Below are positions 43,101 through 61,029 of a stretch of DNA of 64,000 nt, piece after piece; position 1 is the first letter of the stretch; the number at the start of each line of letters is the position of its first letter. Where the stretch lies: positions 41,493,916-41,557,915 of the forward strand of contig NC_044553.1 in assembly GCF_007565055.1 (NCBI RefSeq), in the 5' to 3' direction. Source of the DNA: Rhinopithecus roxellana. Lineage: Eukaryota; Chordata; Mammalia; Primates; Cercopithecidae. The notes under the pieces were generated by a model, which saw only the letters and a program-made list of their open reading frames with translations, did no database searches and was not told where the DNA came from. A program made the position numbers and the translations under genes.

Positions 43101-44950
43101 AGTTCTCTCTTCTATGTTTCCAGGATAGCTTTTCTTGGTATAGTATTCTTGGCAAGTTTGGGGTTTTTTGTTTATTTTTTTCTATCAGCACTTTGAATAC
43201 AGTATTCCACTCTTACTGAGAAATCCTCTGAAAGGTATATTGGGGCTCTGTTGAATGTGATATAGTTCTTTGCTCTTGCTGTTTTAAGTACTTATTATTT
43301 GGTTGATAATGTGATTATTATTTGCCTTGGGAAATTCCTTTTTGGCTTAAATTTGGTTGGCAGTCTCTGTGTTTCTTGTACCTGACTGCTGTCATCTTTC
43401 TCCAGATTTGGAAAATCTTCAGCCATTATTTCCTTAAATAAACTTTTTAGGTCTTTTCCCTTTATCTTCATCAGGAGTTTTTATTAACATTTGGTGGAAC
43501 TTAATTCACTTGATGGTGGCTCATAATTCTCATAGGCCTTCTTTTTTCTTTTCTATTTTTTTCTTTTATCTCATCTTTCATATATTTTCTCTTCAAGCTT
43601 ATTCATTATTTCCTTTCCTTGATCAAGTCTACTATTGAAGCTTTCTAATGAGTTTTTCAGATCAGTTATTGTATTCTCTATTCATTGTATTCAGTATTCT
43701 TCAATTTTAAGATTTCTACTTGGTGTGTTTTTACTTATGTAAACACTATTTCTTTGTCAATTTTCTCATTTATTCTTAGATTATTTTCCAAATTTCATCA
43801 ATTTTTCTGTCCATATTTTCTTGTGATTCCCCTGAACTTCTTTAAGGAGATAATTCTGAATTTTCTGACAGACGTTTCATAGATATTCAATTCTATGCCC
43901 ACTGCTGAAGCTTTGTTGTTTTCCTTTGGTGATGTCATATTTTCCTCAGTTTAACAACCCTTACATTGATGTCTGCACATTTGAGAAGAGAACCACCTTG
44001 CCCAACTTTTGCAGTATTCTTTGGTGGTATTAGACCTTTACTACTTAGTACCAAAAGCTAATCCTTTGCTTCCAATTCTGGGGAGAACTTATAGTGAACA
44101 CTGGAACTAAAACACTGCACTGGAGCTAAACTGCTACCCTACCTTTCTTTCCTGGCTTGAGGAAGACTTATTCTGTGAGTTGAAACTTGAATGCTGCACT
44201 AGAACTGAATTGCTGTTCTGCTATTATTTCCCATTCTGGGGAAGACTTGTAGAGAGTACAGGAACTTAAATGCTATAGTGGAATTACGTTGCTGCCCTGC
44301 TATATTTTTCTGGTCTGATGAAGACTTAAGTGGCACCAAAACCTAATTCCAACGTTTTAGTTATTTCTAGGACAGGAGAAAGATTCACATGAACATCTGG
44401 GTTTGTAAAAAATATGTCCAGGGATTAGGGCTTTCCTGCACATCGTACCTACTGTAGCTCTATGGCTCCAGCCAGTCTTCTTAGTGTGGCATCCATGCTG
44501 ATTAGCCAAGATCTGTGTACCACTCACTGTGATAAGAAACCTGCTCTTTATCCAATTTACCCCAGGTAATTGAGCCCTCCTGGCACTCCCTGTGCTTCCA
44601 GTGGGATGGAACTGGAGTTGACTTCCTGTGAAGATTATCAGACCAGTGGAGAGATTGAATATCCACCTCCAACTCTCTCCTCTCACCTCAGAACCCACAG
44701 GTCTAGGGAAATTCTTTGCAAATGGTGTTATGCCAGCTTGGAGGAGGGAGCAGCACAGACTAAAATGACTATTTCTCCTACTGGTCATGCCTTTTCTCGA
44801 TTCTGTAGGCCCAAGATATTTCTCTATTACTCCACTGAATTCTGGTGAATTCAGGGTGGTGTTCTTATCTTTGAATTGTTTCTAATTATATTTTTGTGGG
44901 AGTAGTGATACCCTTATATCTACCATCATGTGTTCCACCATCATGCTGAC
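40115..44950 (-). mobile_element. Older L1 (L1PB/L1MA age), antisense, lacking its 3' end
   Basis: Read on the minus strand, the 5' UTR occupies about 43930-44950, ORF1 remains 43040-43900, and ORF2 remains from about 43000 down to 40115. Markers include 'cagtaccatgctgttttgg' and 'gatagggctggtgttgagga' (ORF1 C-terminal region). ORF2 stops near the 'cctagcaccatttattaag' position, so the last 1.2 kb or so of a normal L1 is absent. ORF1 and ORF2 remains are almost abutting. All frames are broken by many stops. An AluY is inserted at 40696-41001. Confidence 0.85.
40696..41001 (-). mobile_element. AluY inserted in the older L1, antisense
   Basis: T run of about 20, 'gagatggagtctcactcagtg' to 'cttgagctaccgcgcccggc'. 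It includes 'gtggccggatctcagctcac', the complement of the cercopithecid-like 'gatccggccac'. Short flanking repeat 'tacattc' at 40689-40695 and 41002-41008. L1 sequence continues on both sides. Confidence 0.95.
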
Positions 44951-45039
44951 ATAACTTCTCTCAGTTTTTTTCCATTCCAGGGTTCACAAATATGGAGTTA
45001 GAGAACCATAACATCACTTTCAGTTATGTACATCCTTAG

Positions 45040-45155
45040 GACCCACTCAAGAGCTACTGAATCAGAAACTCTTGAGGGTAGGGTCCAACATTCTGCATTT
45101 AAACAGGTCCTCCAGGTATACTCTAATGATTGAAAATCACTCATCTACTGCATGA
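45040..45155 (+). mobile_element. MER5A-like hAT MITE fragment
   Basis: 'ctgaatcagaaactcttgag', 'tttaaacaggtcctccagg' and 'ctctaatgattgaaaatcac' match MER5A order. Confidence 0.7.
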
Positions 45156-45179
45156 CTCAGGCAAATAAAGGGAGAGTTA

Positions 45180-46130
<951 letters not shown>

Positions 46131-47765
46131 CTGTGTTAAATTTCCTGATTTTCTCTTGCTAAATAATTCATTTGTAAAAATATGCCCCAGCTTTTTGGCA
46201 TATGTTGAATAAAAATAATACGTACAGAAAAATTAAAGTCTTACATCTTAAATAAGGGTTTCCATTTTAAAGATCCTGAGCAATTATAGATATTTGTTAA
46301 AAAGTAAGGGGAACTAACAAGCAATTTTCAGTATATTAAAAAGCCCAGCAAGTGTCATACATTTGCGTGAATGCAAATTAAAAATTCATGTTTTTTTTTT
46401 TTTTTTAATTTGGGGCAAATTACATCAATTCAGTATAGGCACTCTAGTGATTTAGTGTTGATTGGAAACTCCAGCTTGACCTTTACATATTGCTGGAGAA
46501 CAGAAACATGAGGAAATGAGCTTTTTGCTTAACAGATGCCATATGAAAGAAAAAACAATGAAATTTAATGGGAGAAAAATAAATCCATATGTCTTGGTAG
46601 TTGAAGATTACAAAACATGACATTTAATCTATTTTATAATATAGCTGGACCCAAGTGAATTAGATAGTCATCTAAGTATTTATTAGACAAAAAAAATGAC
46701 CCCCCCAGAAAAATTTAATTGCATGAAAATAGCTTAATTTTTGAGATAGTCATATTTTATTTATAAGTAATTACACTCAGAGCTGCTATGAGAGGGAAAG
46801 GTTAGCCACCAAAAAAGCCCAAAGACATCAGAATTTGAGCAGGGTCCCAAATCAGTGTTCGTTTTTCTTAGATGTAGTGATCTACTGGAGTTTAATGTCA
46901 TTTTGTACACATTTAAATTCAATTTAGTATCATCTTTTGAGTGGCAGCTTCTTTTGTAAACTGAGCTGATGACAGTTTATACTTTTAGTGAAGGACAGTA
47001 AGACTTCACTTTAGTGACTTTTTTTGTTGGAACAAACTCACACAAATCTAAATAAGACATCCAAAACCTTTATGGAAAATAGTGCCTACTAGAAGTGTAA
47101 TATAGTGCTGATTGTACTTATGATATTCCCATTAAATGACTTAGTGAACCTTATTCAATGTAATTTGTGTCTAGATAGTGCTGGTCACACACTTATCTAG
47201 TGATTGATTCTCATTGATGAATAGCTATGTGAAGTAGAAAACTGAATGAATCCAATTATAGTATGCTAGAGCTACTGCTAGATGTACATAAAAACAATCA
47301 AACTGGGGCATAACCACTGTGCAGATGAGTGCTTTTCCATATGTTGTTGCTGACACTAGCGCTATGTCTATGGCAATAGCTCTGATTAGATTGCCGAGTA
47401 GCTTCTAAGATGGCACAGCTCAACTGCCATTCCAATTTTCACAGTCTTTTTTTTCTTTTTGCCATTTAGAGAGAGAAAGAACTCTCCATCAGATCTGCAG
47501 AGCTGCAAACCCAGCCACAGACTTGGTCTGTTTTCATGGCCCTCTCTGTCTTTTCCTGCGTCTTTTCTGTTCCTGACTTGGCTGAATGCAGGCTCCCCAC
47601 TGAGATCCTTTTCTCTGTACAGCTCTTCCCCTTCTGGCCAGCTGGTCCTTTTTGGAGGCTAAGTTCTTTCTATCCATCAGAAGCCTCCTTCTCATTTTCA
47701 TAGTACCTTGGGGAAAGGTGTTTCTCTGATTGTTGCACATGGCCCTTGAATTTAAAGTAGTTTTC
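46131..47765. other. UNC13C: Repeat-poor stretch
   Basis: About 1.6 kb in which I recognise no interspersed repeat. The part 47460-47740 has higher GC and pyrimidine-rich text; its open frames (67 and 68 codons on opposite strands) show no domain. Confidence 0.5.
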
Positions 47766-47774
47766 CTCTTTCTT

Positions 47775-47925
47775 AAAAACCACTCTGTTGAGGTATGATT
47801 GATATATTTAAAAACTGTGCATATTCAGTCTATACAACTTGATAAATGTGGGGATAAACATACACCCATGAAACCGTCACCACCATCAAGGCTATAAACA
47901 TATCTATCACCTCCCAAAGTTTTCT
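47775..47925 (-). mobile_element. L1M 3' fragment, antisense
   Basis: 'gttgaggtatgattgatata' and 'catgaaaccgtcaccaccat' are typical of the antisense 3' end of old L1M. Confidence 0.7.
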
Positions 47926-50060
47926 TTTTATTTGCCCAAATTTATTTAACTTATATTCATAAGATATCTTTTGTATTACACAGGAATTTGGGATGGCATA
48001 TAAGGCCATGTTGATTTATGATTTTATGTGTTAACTATGAGCCTTGGGAGACTCAGGATTTATGATGAAAGAGTTGGAGTCTTGACCCAAGAAACAGTCC
48101 CACTTTGTGACCATCGTATATTCTCTAGAACTTTTTTAGTTATACTGTGTCTTCCTGGAGGTTCAGTACTTGGACTACTTACCTTAGTTGTAAAATCATC
48201 ATGAATTTTTATAAGGGAAGGAAAATATATCATTTTAATTTCTCCATCTTGAAGACACTTAGAATTATGTTAACTTTTATGACCTTTGCAGCACATTGGG
48301 AAAAAGTGTTCCAGGAGAGTTTGTGATTGTTTAATTGTTCCACAGAAGAAGAGCTATTTGGGATATTGCTTGGATATATTATTTTATGTCCTATTTTTAT
48401 TAATGACTCCCTTTAAATTACAGCATCTCTCTGTTAGATGAAAAGGCCTCATTTTTATTTCAAAGGCATCTGTTTATTATAGTTATTCTGTTATTTAGAA
48501 TTTGTTGCGGATGTTTTATCTACATATAATTTGGGTGATGCATTTTCTAGTTGCTATATAACAGATACATTTCCATAATGTGGCAAAATGTTTTAAAGAA
48601 GCTGGCCGCTTGGGGTAGTTCAGCCCTCTTCAGATTTTCCTTATGGTTTTACAGATAAGGATTTTAATCATGCTTTGTACTTTGCCTGAGATTCATTTTC
48701 CAGCCCAATTTTAAATCCCCAGGATAAAAAGCATTTTTACCTGAAAACATTTTACTATATTTTACTTATGTGCATATGAACACACATGCACACATATACA
48801 TCCATTGATATGTGGTACATTTAACCCACTGTAGTTTTTTGTTATTATTTTTTGATATCTTAGGTTTACAAGGTTTGTGTGCTAAAATGATAAATATTAT
48901 CTATTAAATAATATTTTTAGAAAATAATTAACTCTTTGACCCAGGATATTAACAGTGACTGAGATAATCGGGGTTTGCTGGAAGAAACAAATCTGTCCTA
49001 TTGATGGAAAAAAGAGCTCTCACTAATTTTTTTTATTATTATTAAACATCATCTTGGCAATGAATGGTATTTTGTTAATGCAACATGTTTCTGAAAAATG
49101 GCTAACCTATCTTTAAAGCATATTTGGACGACTCTTGGCTGTATGCATGGAATACACTGAGGCCTCTGGTGGCTGCAAGGCCCTAACGTCCCTGTTACAG
49201 CAGAGCAGGATACTGTTCCTTAAGAGCCAGTTAGACCAGGAACTGTTGAGCTCTCACACAACTGTCTTCTCACAGGAAAACTGGCTGGCTGTCATGGAAC
49301 CTCAGGGGATGCAGTGACCTTATGATTCATGTAATTTAATTATGCATAAGATCAGACAGATTAATGACATGACAATTATTTATTAATTTAAATCTATTAG
49401 TATTAAAATTGTATTCATATTAAAATAGTTTCTCAGAAGCTATCAGAACAGAAAGTACCAATAAAACATAAGAAGTATGCCAAGCCCTACACACTTTATA
49501 TTCCAAACCAACCAAATAGTTCTTCCCATGTATGGCTCAGATTTTCCTCTAACCTTAACTTTTCTCATTAAAATGGTAGTAGCTCTCCCGGCAACTGTAT
49601 TTACATTTTCCAGTCCTACCTATTCATAAAGGCACAATGCGAATACCATCTTTTCTATAACAAATTCTTGATAGATTTAACAGTAAATAATTTCTCCCCA
49701 CCCTTAATTCCTATTTGAGAGTTTGTTCTACTTTATGTTATTGTTATTTTTTGCAAGTCTTAGCTTTCACATTATGCCACAGGCGCTTTGAAGGGAGGAC
49801 CTAAGTTTGATTCATCTTTGAAAATCACTTTCTTGCCCCTATCCATACACAGTACTTTCCACAAGGTATCTACTGCATAAATACGGATAGAATGAATGAA
49901 TCAAAAATATTTAAAAGTTTTTCGACAGAGAAAGCAAATGATCCAACAAATTGTAGCATAATAAAAGCTGCTTTTAACCTCTCTTTCATTCTGGAGTCCA
50001 TTATAGCATCTAGTCTCAGTTAAATCTTAGATTGTAGACTGAGCCAAGTCAGTTCTGTCC
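47926..50060. other. UNC13C: Repeat-poor stretch
   Basis: No Alu or L1 recognised. An L2-tail-like segment may cover 49780-49900. The part 49290-49400 has TAATTA and ATGCATAA motifs in a stretch that looks unique. The 60-codon open frame at 49135-49317 has no recognisable domain. Confidence 0.5.
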
Positions 50061-50069
50061 CACAAAATT

Positions 50070-50255
50070 GTCTGTGATAGTAATGTATTTTATATTTGCA
50101 CTATCCAGTATGGAAGCCTCTAGCCACATGTAGCTGTTGAGTGCTTGAATTGTACCTAGACCAGTTGAATTACTGAAGTTTATACTTTATTTATATTTAT
50201 TTTAAACTTAAATAGTCATATTTGGCTGGTGGCTACTGTACTGGAAAACATAACC
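50070..50255 (-). mobile_element. hAT-Charlie MITE
   Basis: 'gcactatccagtatggaagc', 'agccacatgtagctgttgag' and 'gctggtggctactgtactgg' outline a palindromic MITE. A relative lies at 60788-60975. Confidence 0.75.
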
Positions 50256-50435
50256 CGGAACTCAGAACAAATGGTGACGTTCATATTGTGTTAAAAAAAA
50301 CTTCAACTGGGCTACAACTAGGGTCCACTAGGGTGAGACTTTCAGAGTAATGCAAGTACATGGTTGACCCTTAAATTCTGTGCTCAAGGACACCCCACGT
50401 GCCTCACCTTAGTCTTGGCCATGCATTTCAGAGAT

Positions 50436-50453
50436 TACTAGCCAGAGTTTCTT
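50436..50453. repeat. Target-site duplication of the L1PA insertion (left copy)
   Basis: 'tactagccagagtttctt', matched at 56630-56647 with one C/T difference. Confidence 0.93.
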
Positions 50454-50798
50454 TTTTTCTTTTTCTTTGTTTTTCCTTTTATTCATTTTATTATACTTTA
50501 AGTTCTAGGGTACATGTGCATAACGTGCAGGTTTGTTACATATGTATACTTGTGCCATGTTGGTGTGCTGCACCCATCAACTCGTCAGCACCCATCAATT
50601 CATCATTTATATCAGGTATAACTCCCAATGCAATCCCTCCCCCCTCCACCCTCCCCATGATAGGCCCCAGTGTGTGATGTTCCCCCTCCCGAGTCCAAGT
50701 GATGTCATTGTTCAGTTCCCACCTATGAGTGAGAACATGCGGTGTTTGGTTTTCTGTTCTTGTGATAGTTTGCTAAGAATGATGGTTTCCAGCTGCAT

Positions 50799-54533
<3,735 letters not shown>

Positions 54534-54596
54534 TATGATATTAACTGGTTATTTTGCTCGTTAGTTGATGCAGTTTCTTCCTAGCCTCGATGGTCT

Positions 54597-55613
54597 TTAC
54601 ATTTTGGCATGTTTTTGCAATGGCTGGTACCGGTTGTTCCTTTCCATGTTTAGGGCTTCCTTCAGGGTCTCTTGTAAGGCAGGCCTGGTGGTGACAAAAT
54701 CTCTAAGCATTTGCTTATCTGTAAAGGATTTTATTTCTCCTTCACTTATGAAACTTAGTTTGGCTGGATATGAAATTCTGGGTTTAAAATTCTTTTCTTT
54801 AAGAATGTTGAATATTGGCCCCCACTCTCTTCTGGCTTGTAGAGTTTCTGCCAAGTGATCTGCTGTTAGTCTGATCGGCTTCCCTTTGTGGGTAACCCGA
54901 CCTTTCTCTCTGGCTGCCCTTAAGATTTTTTCCTTCATTTCAACTTTGGTGAATCTGGCAATTATGTGTCTTGGAGTTGCTCTTCTGGAGGAGTATCTTT
55001 GTGGCGTTCTCTGTATTTCCTGAATTTGAATGTTGGCCTGCCCTACTAGGTTGGGGAAGTTCTCCTGGATGATATCCTGAAGAGTGTTTTCCAAGTTGGT
55101 TCCATTTTCCCCCTCACTTTCAGGCACCCCAATCAGACGTAGATTTGGTCTTTTTACATAATCCCATACTTCTTGCAGGCTTTGTTCATTTCTTTTTCTT
55201 CTTTTTTCTTTTGGTTTCTCTTCTCGCTTCATTTCATTCATTTGATCCTCAATCGCTGATACTCTTTCTTCCAGTTGATCGAGTCGGTTACTGAAGCTTG
55301 TGCATGTGTCACGTATTTCTCGTGTCATGGTTTTCATCTCTGTCATTTCGTTTATGACCTTCTCTGCATTAATTAGTCTAGCTGTCAATTCTTCCACTCT
55401 TTTTTCAAGATTTTTAGTTTCTTTGCGCTGGGTACGTAATTCCTCCTTTAGCTCTGAGAAGTTTGATGGACTGAAGCCTTCTTCTCTCATCTCGTGAAAG
55501 TCATTCTCTGACCAGCTTTGATCTGTTGCTGGCGATGGGCTGCACTCCTTTGCAGGGGGAGATGCGCTCTTATTTTTTGAATTTCCAGCTTTTCTGCCCT
55601 GCTTTTTCCCCAT
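54597..55613 (-). CDS. L1 ORF1p, 338 codons, uninterrupted frame
   Basis: Known: L1 ORF1p is a trimeric RNA-binding nucleic-acid chaperone that packages L1 RNA in a cytoplasmic ribonucleoprotein. Seen: M at 55613 with the basic start MGKKQGRKAGNSKNK, a coiled coil at about residues 50-150 (heptads around LEKRVEELTARLINAEKVI), an RRM at about 157-252 (QEVWDYVKRPNLRLIGVPE) and a C-terminal domain to QKHAKM at the stop. The 338-residue length equals that of L1PA ORF1p. No stop or frameshift is present. This is a transposon gene in an intron on the strand opposite UNC13C; there is no evidence that it is expressed, and its 5' UTR lacks the first bases. Point changes against consensus are expected but were not counted. 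Confidence 0.93.
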   Translation of the reverse strand: MGKKQGRKAGNSKNKSASPPAKECSPSPATDQSWSENDFHEMREEGFSPSNFSELKEELRTQRKETKNLEKRVEELTARLINAEKVINEMTEMKTMTREIRDTCTSFSNRLDQLEERVSAIEDQMNEMKREEKPKEKRRKRNEQSLQEVWDYVKRPNLRLIGVPESEGENGTNLENTLQDIIQENFPNLVGQANIQIQEIQRTPQRYSSRRATPRHIIARFTKVEMKEKILRAAREKGRVTHKGKPIRLTADHLAETLQARREWGPIFNILKEKNFKPRISYPAKLSFISEGEIKSFTDKQMLRDFVTTRPALQETLKEALNMERNNRYQPLQKHAKM

Positions 55614-56629
55614 CTTTGTGGTTTTATCTGTCTCTGGTCTTTGATGATGGTGACGTACTGATGGGGTTTTGGTATAGGTGTCCTTCCTGTTTGATAGTTT
55701 TCCTTCTGACAGTCAGAAGGACTGTCTGTTGGTCTGTTGGAGATTGCTTGAGGTCCACTCCAGACCCTGTTTGCGTGGGTATCAGCAGCAGAGGTTGCAG
55801 AAGATAGAATATTGCTGAACAGCGAGTGTACCTGTCTGATTCTTACTTTGGAAGCTTCCTCTCAGGGGTGTACTCCACCCTGTGAGGTGTGGCGTGTCAG
55901 ACTGCCCCTAGTGGGGGATGTCTCTCAGTTAGGCTACTCAGGGGTCAGGGACCCACTTGAGCAGGCAGTCTGTCCCTTCTCAGATCTCAACCTCCGTGTT
56001 GGGAGATCCACTGCTCTCTTCAAAGCTGTCAGACAGAGATGTTTGCGTCTGCAGAGGTTCTGCTGCCTTTTTGTTGTTGTTTTTTTTTTAGCTGTGCCCT
56101 GTCCCCAGAGGTGGAGTCTACAGAGACAGGCAGGTTTCCTTGAGCTGCTGTGAGCTCCACCCAGTTTGAGCTTCCCAGCGGCTTTGTTTACCTACTTAAG
56201 CCTCAGCAATGGCGGGTGCCCCTCCCCCAGCCTCGCTGCTGCCTTGCGGTTAGATTGCAGACTGCTGTGTTAGCAATGAGGGAGGCTCCGTGGACGTGGG
56301 ACCCTCCCAGCCAGGTGTGGGATATATTCTCTTGGTGTCCCCTTTGCTTAAAGCGCAGTATTGGGGTGGGAGTTACCCGATTTTCCAGGTGTTGTGTGTC
56401 TCAGTTCCCCTGGCTAGGAAAAGGGATTCCCTTCCCCCTTGCACTTCTCAGGTGAGGCAATGCCTCGCCCTGCTTCAGCTCTTGCTGGTCGGGCTGCAGC
56501 AGCTGACCAGCACCGATTGTCCGGCACTCCCTAGTGAGATGACCCCAGTACCTCAGCTGAAAATGCAGAAATCACCGGTCTTCTGTGTTGCTCGCGCTGG
56601 GAGTTGGAGACTGGAGCTGTTCCTATTCC
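55614..56629 (-). promoter_or_regulatory. L1PA 5' UTR with sense and antisense promoter regions
   Basis: About 1.0 kb before ORF1, relatively GC-rich. Known: the L1 5' UTR carries an internal RNA polymerase II promoter and an antisense promoter. The element is on the minus strand, so the antisense promoter would drive + strand transcription toward higher coordinates, the same direction as UNC13C. An open + strand frame of 101 codons at 56150-56455 lies where the primate antisense frame called ORF0 is expected; I cannot confirm that it is ORF0. The YY1 motif normally at the first bases is missing. Confidence 0.75.
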
Positions 56630-56647
56630 TACTAGTCAGAGTTTCTT

Positions 56648-57212
56648 ACTACTGACACTTTACCCTATGTTCAACAATTGTAGATTAATTTTACCAAAGC
56701 TTGTTGGTAAAGGAAGAACCATTAGAATAGTCTCCTCCATGAAGTAATGATTTGTTCAAGTATAACTTATAAAGTCCTTCAGAGTTAAAAATGAAAGGAA
56801 AAAATACATTTTCTCTAGTTAGCGCATTTGATAAAATTAAACATCCCTGTGTTTTGATAGCTACAAGTAGATTTTAGAAATAGACCTTCTGGGATCAATG
56901 ATTAACTGCCCCCCCCCCAAAAAAAAGTTGAATGCTAGAAGACATCAGTTGAATGCATTTTACTTTCATGTTATTATTAGTAGTTTTGAACTGCAATTAT
57001 TTGAGATAAGTTTAATTCGTACACTTTCTCCCACACCAAAAGCATTGCCTTTGCTGAATGAAGCCCTTTTGTTTCTTTACTTGCTTATTGCAATCCAGCA
57101 TAACAGCCACATTTACAATTACATTGGTAATTGACTATTTAGATCACTGTTCCCCATGCAACACTAAACTTGTAAGTAATGGTTCAGGCATTAATAGGAA
57201 GCCACATAATTT
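56648..57212. other. UNC13C: Unassigned stretch
   Basis: No repeat recognised. A C10 run followed by A8 lies at 56908-56927. Confidence 0.5.
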
Positions 57213-57227
57213 AAAAAATGCACCACA

Positions 57228-58929
<1,702 letters not shown>

Positions 58930-58930
<1 letters not shown>

Positions 58931-59375
58931 AAAGGTTTTAATTGGCATGAAATCACATGTATTGTACACAGCATTTTATTTTGAAGTATATGTACATTGT
59001 GGAATGACAAAATATAGCTAATTAGCATATGCATGACCTCACATAGTTACGATTTTTGTTGTGAGATTACTTTATATCCACTCTCTTAGCACTTTTCAAG
59101 AATGCAACACATTGTCATTAACTATCATTACCATGTTGTACAATTGATCTTTTGAACTTATTTCTCATATTTAACTGAAATTTTGTATCCTTTAATCAAG
59201 GTCTCCACAACCCGTCACCCAAACTCCCACCCCTGCCCGACCATTCCAGCCCCTGGTAACCATCATTTTACTCTTGGCCTCTATGAGATCAACTTTTTTA
59301 GATTCCATATATGAGTGAAATCATATGGTATTTGTCTTTTAAGGCCTGACATTTCATTTAACGTAACTGGAATGA
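58930..59375 (-). mobile_element. L1MA/L1MB 3' end, antisense
   Basis: 'ttggcatgaaatcacatgta', 'aatatagctaattagcatat' and 'gcatgacctcacatagttac', through 'atatatgagtgaaatcatat'. Same family as 233-830. Confidence 0.85.
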
Positions 59376-59734
59376 TTATCAAACATTATCAAAATGAAAT
59401 GTATAGAAGATAAGCTCTTAGGTCCAATTAAACATATGCACTATTCTTCCCCCGTTCTTGCCATCAACATAGCACCCCATTAAGTTCCCAAGTTGAATAA
59501 AGCAGTGATACTCAACTCAAGACTTTTTTGAATGGCCTGAGGCTTAGCAGCAGTTCTTAGTTTAGTAGTTTGTTGTGGTTAAGAAACTTTATTATAGAAA
59601 GTTTGAATGCAATATAATTAAAAGTTTTGCCATTCTGTTTGGCTTCTCCAATCTTATTTCCATGTGTAATTTTTTGATATTCAGGATTTGTTTCCATGGC
59701 TTTAAAATAAGTACCCCTTAATAATGGAGATATA
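59376..59734. other. UNC13C: Unassigned stretch between divergent L1 ends
   Basis: No repeat recognised. The 62-codon minus-strand frame near 59557-59745 has no domain. Confidence 0.45.
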
Positions 59735-60250
59735 GATGTACACATACCAGTGGAATATTATTGAGCCTTAAAAAAAAGAGGGAAATCCTGTTATTTGTGG
59801 CAACGTGTGTGAACCTGGAGGACATTATGTTAAGTGAAATAAGTCAGGCACAGAAAGACAAACACTGCATGACCTCACATATTTGTGGAATGAAAAATAA
59901 TTGTACTCATAGAAACAATGAGTAAAGTCATCGTAAGCAGAGGCTGAGGGAGGGGAGACTGGGGAGATCGTGTCCTTGTTGATCAAAGCACACGAGTTTT
60001 AGTTAGAAGGATAAAGTTCAAAAGATCCATTGTACAACATGTGACTATTATTTATAACAATATATTGTATACTTAAAAATTGCTACGAGAGTAGATTTTA
60101 AGTGTTCTCAGCACAAAAAACCATTATAGTATGTGAGGTAATGCGTATGTTAAAAAGCTTCATTTAGTCATTCTGCAATGGATGCATATATCAAAACATC
60201 ATATTGTGTACCATAAATATATACAATATTTACTTGTCAATTGAAAATTA
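59735..60250 (+). mobile_element. L1MA/L1MB 3' end, sense
   Basis: 'tggaatattattgagcctta', 'gtgtgaacctggaggacatt' and 'catgacctcacatatttgtg' through 'catattgtgtaccataaata' are the sense 3' end of the same L1M group as the antisense copy at 58930. Confidence 0.85.
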
Positions 60251-60479
60251 TAAAATCAAAAATATAGTAATATGTCACATCAGTGAGCTTTAAGCTTTAT
60301 CTTATACTTGTTTTCTATTAGTAATAGAAAACATACCAGTTACTTTTTCCTTAAGAGCCTAGATTATTGAAAAATTATTTTTATTGTGAAAAATATCCTA
60401 CATAAAAATAGTGAACATTTATGATTTATAAAAAGATAGTAAGATGAGCACCTTAATACTCATGACCCAAGTTTAGAGG

Positions 60480-60725
60480 GAGATTACCGTGATAACATCA
60501 GTCCCCAAAAATAACCACTCTCTTGAAGCTTGTGTCAATGATTCCTTTTCTTTTCATGATAGTTCTACTACACATAAATATTTATATACTTTATTATCTA
60601 ATGTTGTTTTTAAATTGGTATATATGGAATCATACTAAATATATTTTTCCATGTTATGTTCCTTGGCCTCCAAATTATGTGTTTGGTATTCATTCAGGCT
60701 TCTGTTTGTAACTGTTTGTAACTAT
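60480..60725 (-). mobile_element. Old L1ME-type fragment, antisense, left part
   Basis: 'aataaccactctcttgaagc' and 'ggtatatatggaatcatact' are L1ME-like antisense phrases. Related sequence resumes at 62890. Confidence 0.5.
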
Positions 60726-60787
60726 TCCCTGAAAATAGATTCTGAGATGAAGAATTGCTTGCAGAAATTTCACCTAAGAATGCTCTA

Positions 60788-60975
60788 AAGCAGTGCTGGC
60801 CAATAGAACTTTGTGCAGTGGTAGAAGCGTTCTATACGTGCATTGCCTGATAGAGTAGCTGTGGCCACCATCCATAGGTGACTATTGAGTTATTCAATTT
60901 AAAAATTTAAAAATAAATTTCAACATCCACATATAGGTTGTGAACTATGGCACTGGATAACAGAGCTCTAGAGAG
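60788..60975 (+). mobile_element. hAT-Charlie MITE
   Basis: 'cagtgctggccaatagaact', 'ggtgactattgagttattca' and 'ctatggcactggataacag' match the family seen at 50070-50255. Confidence 0.75.
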
Positions 60976-61029
60976 ACATACCTGTAAGAAAGTAGGAAGC
61001 AGAATTGGGCAGAGGTAGAAGCTGATTCA

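Noticed and set aside
44357..44788. 143-codon minus-strand open frame
   Set aside because: It lies in the 5' UTR of the older antisense L1, which is not coding in that frame.
46840..46880. 'gagcagggtcccaa' as the next UNC13C exon
   Set aside because: The bases resemble part of the expected downstream segment, but translation does not give Munc13 residues in any frame and no acceptor fits.
47459..47740. Opposed 67- and 68-codon open frames as a possible small gene
   Set aside because: They overlap on opposite strands with no domain and no splice or conservation support visible here.
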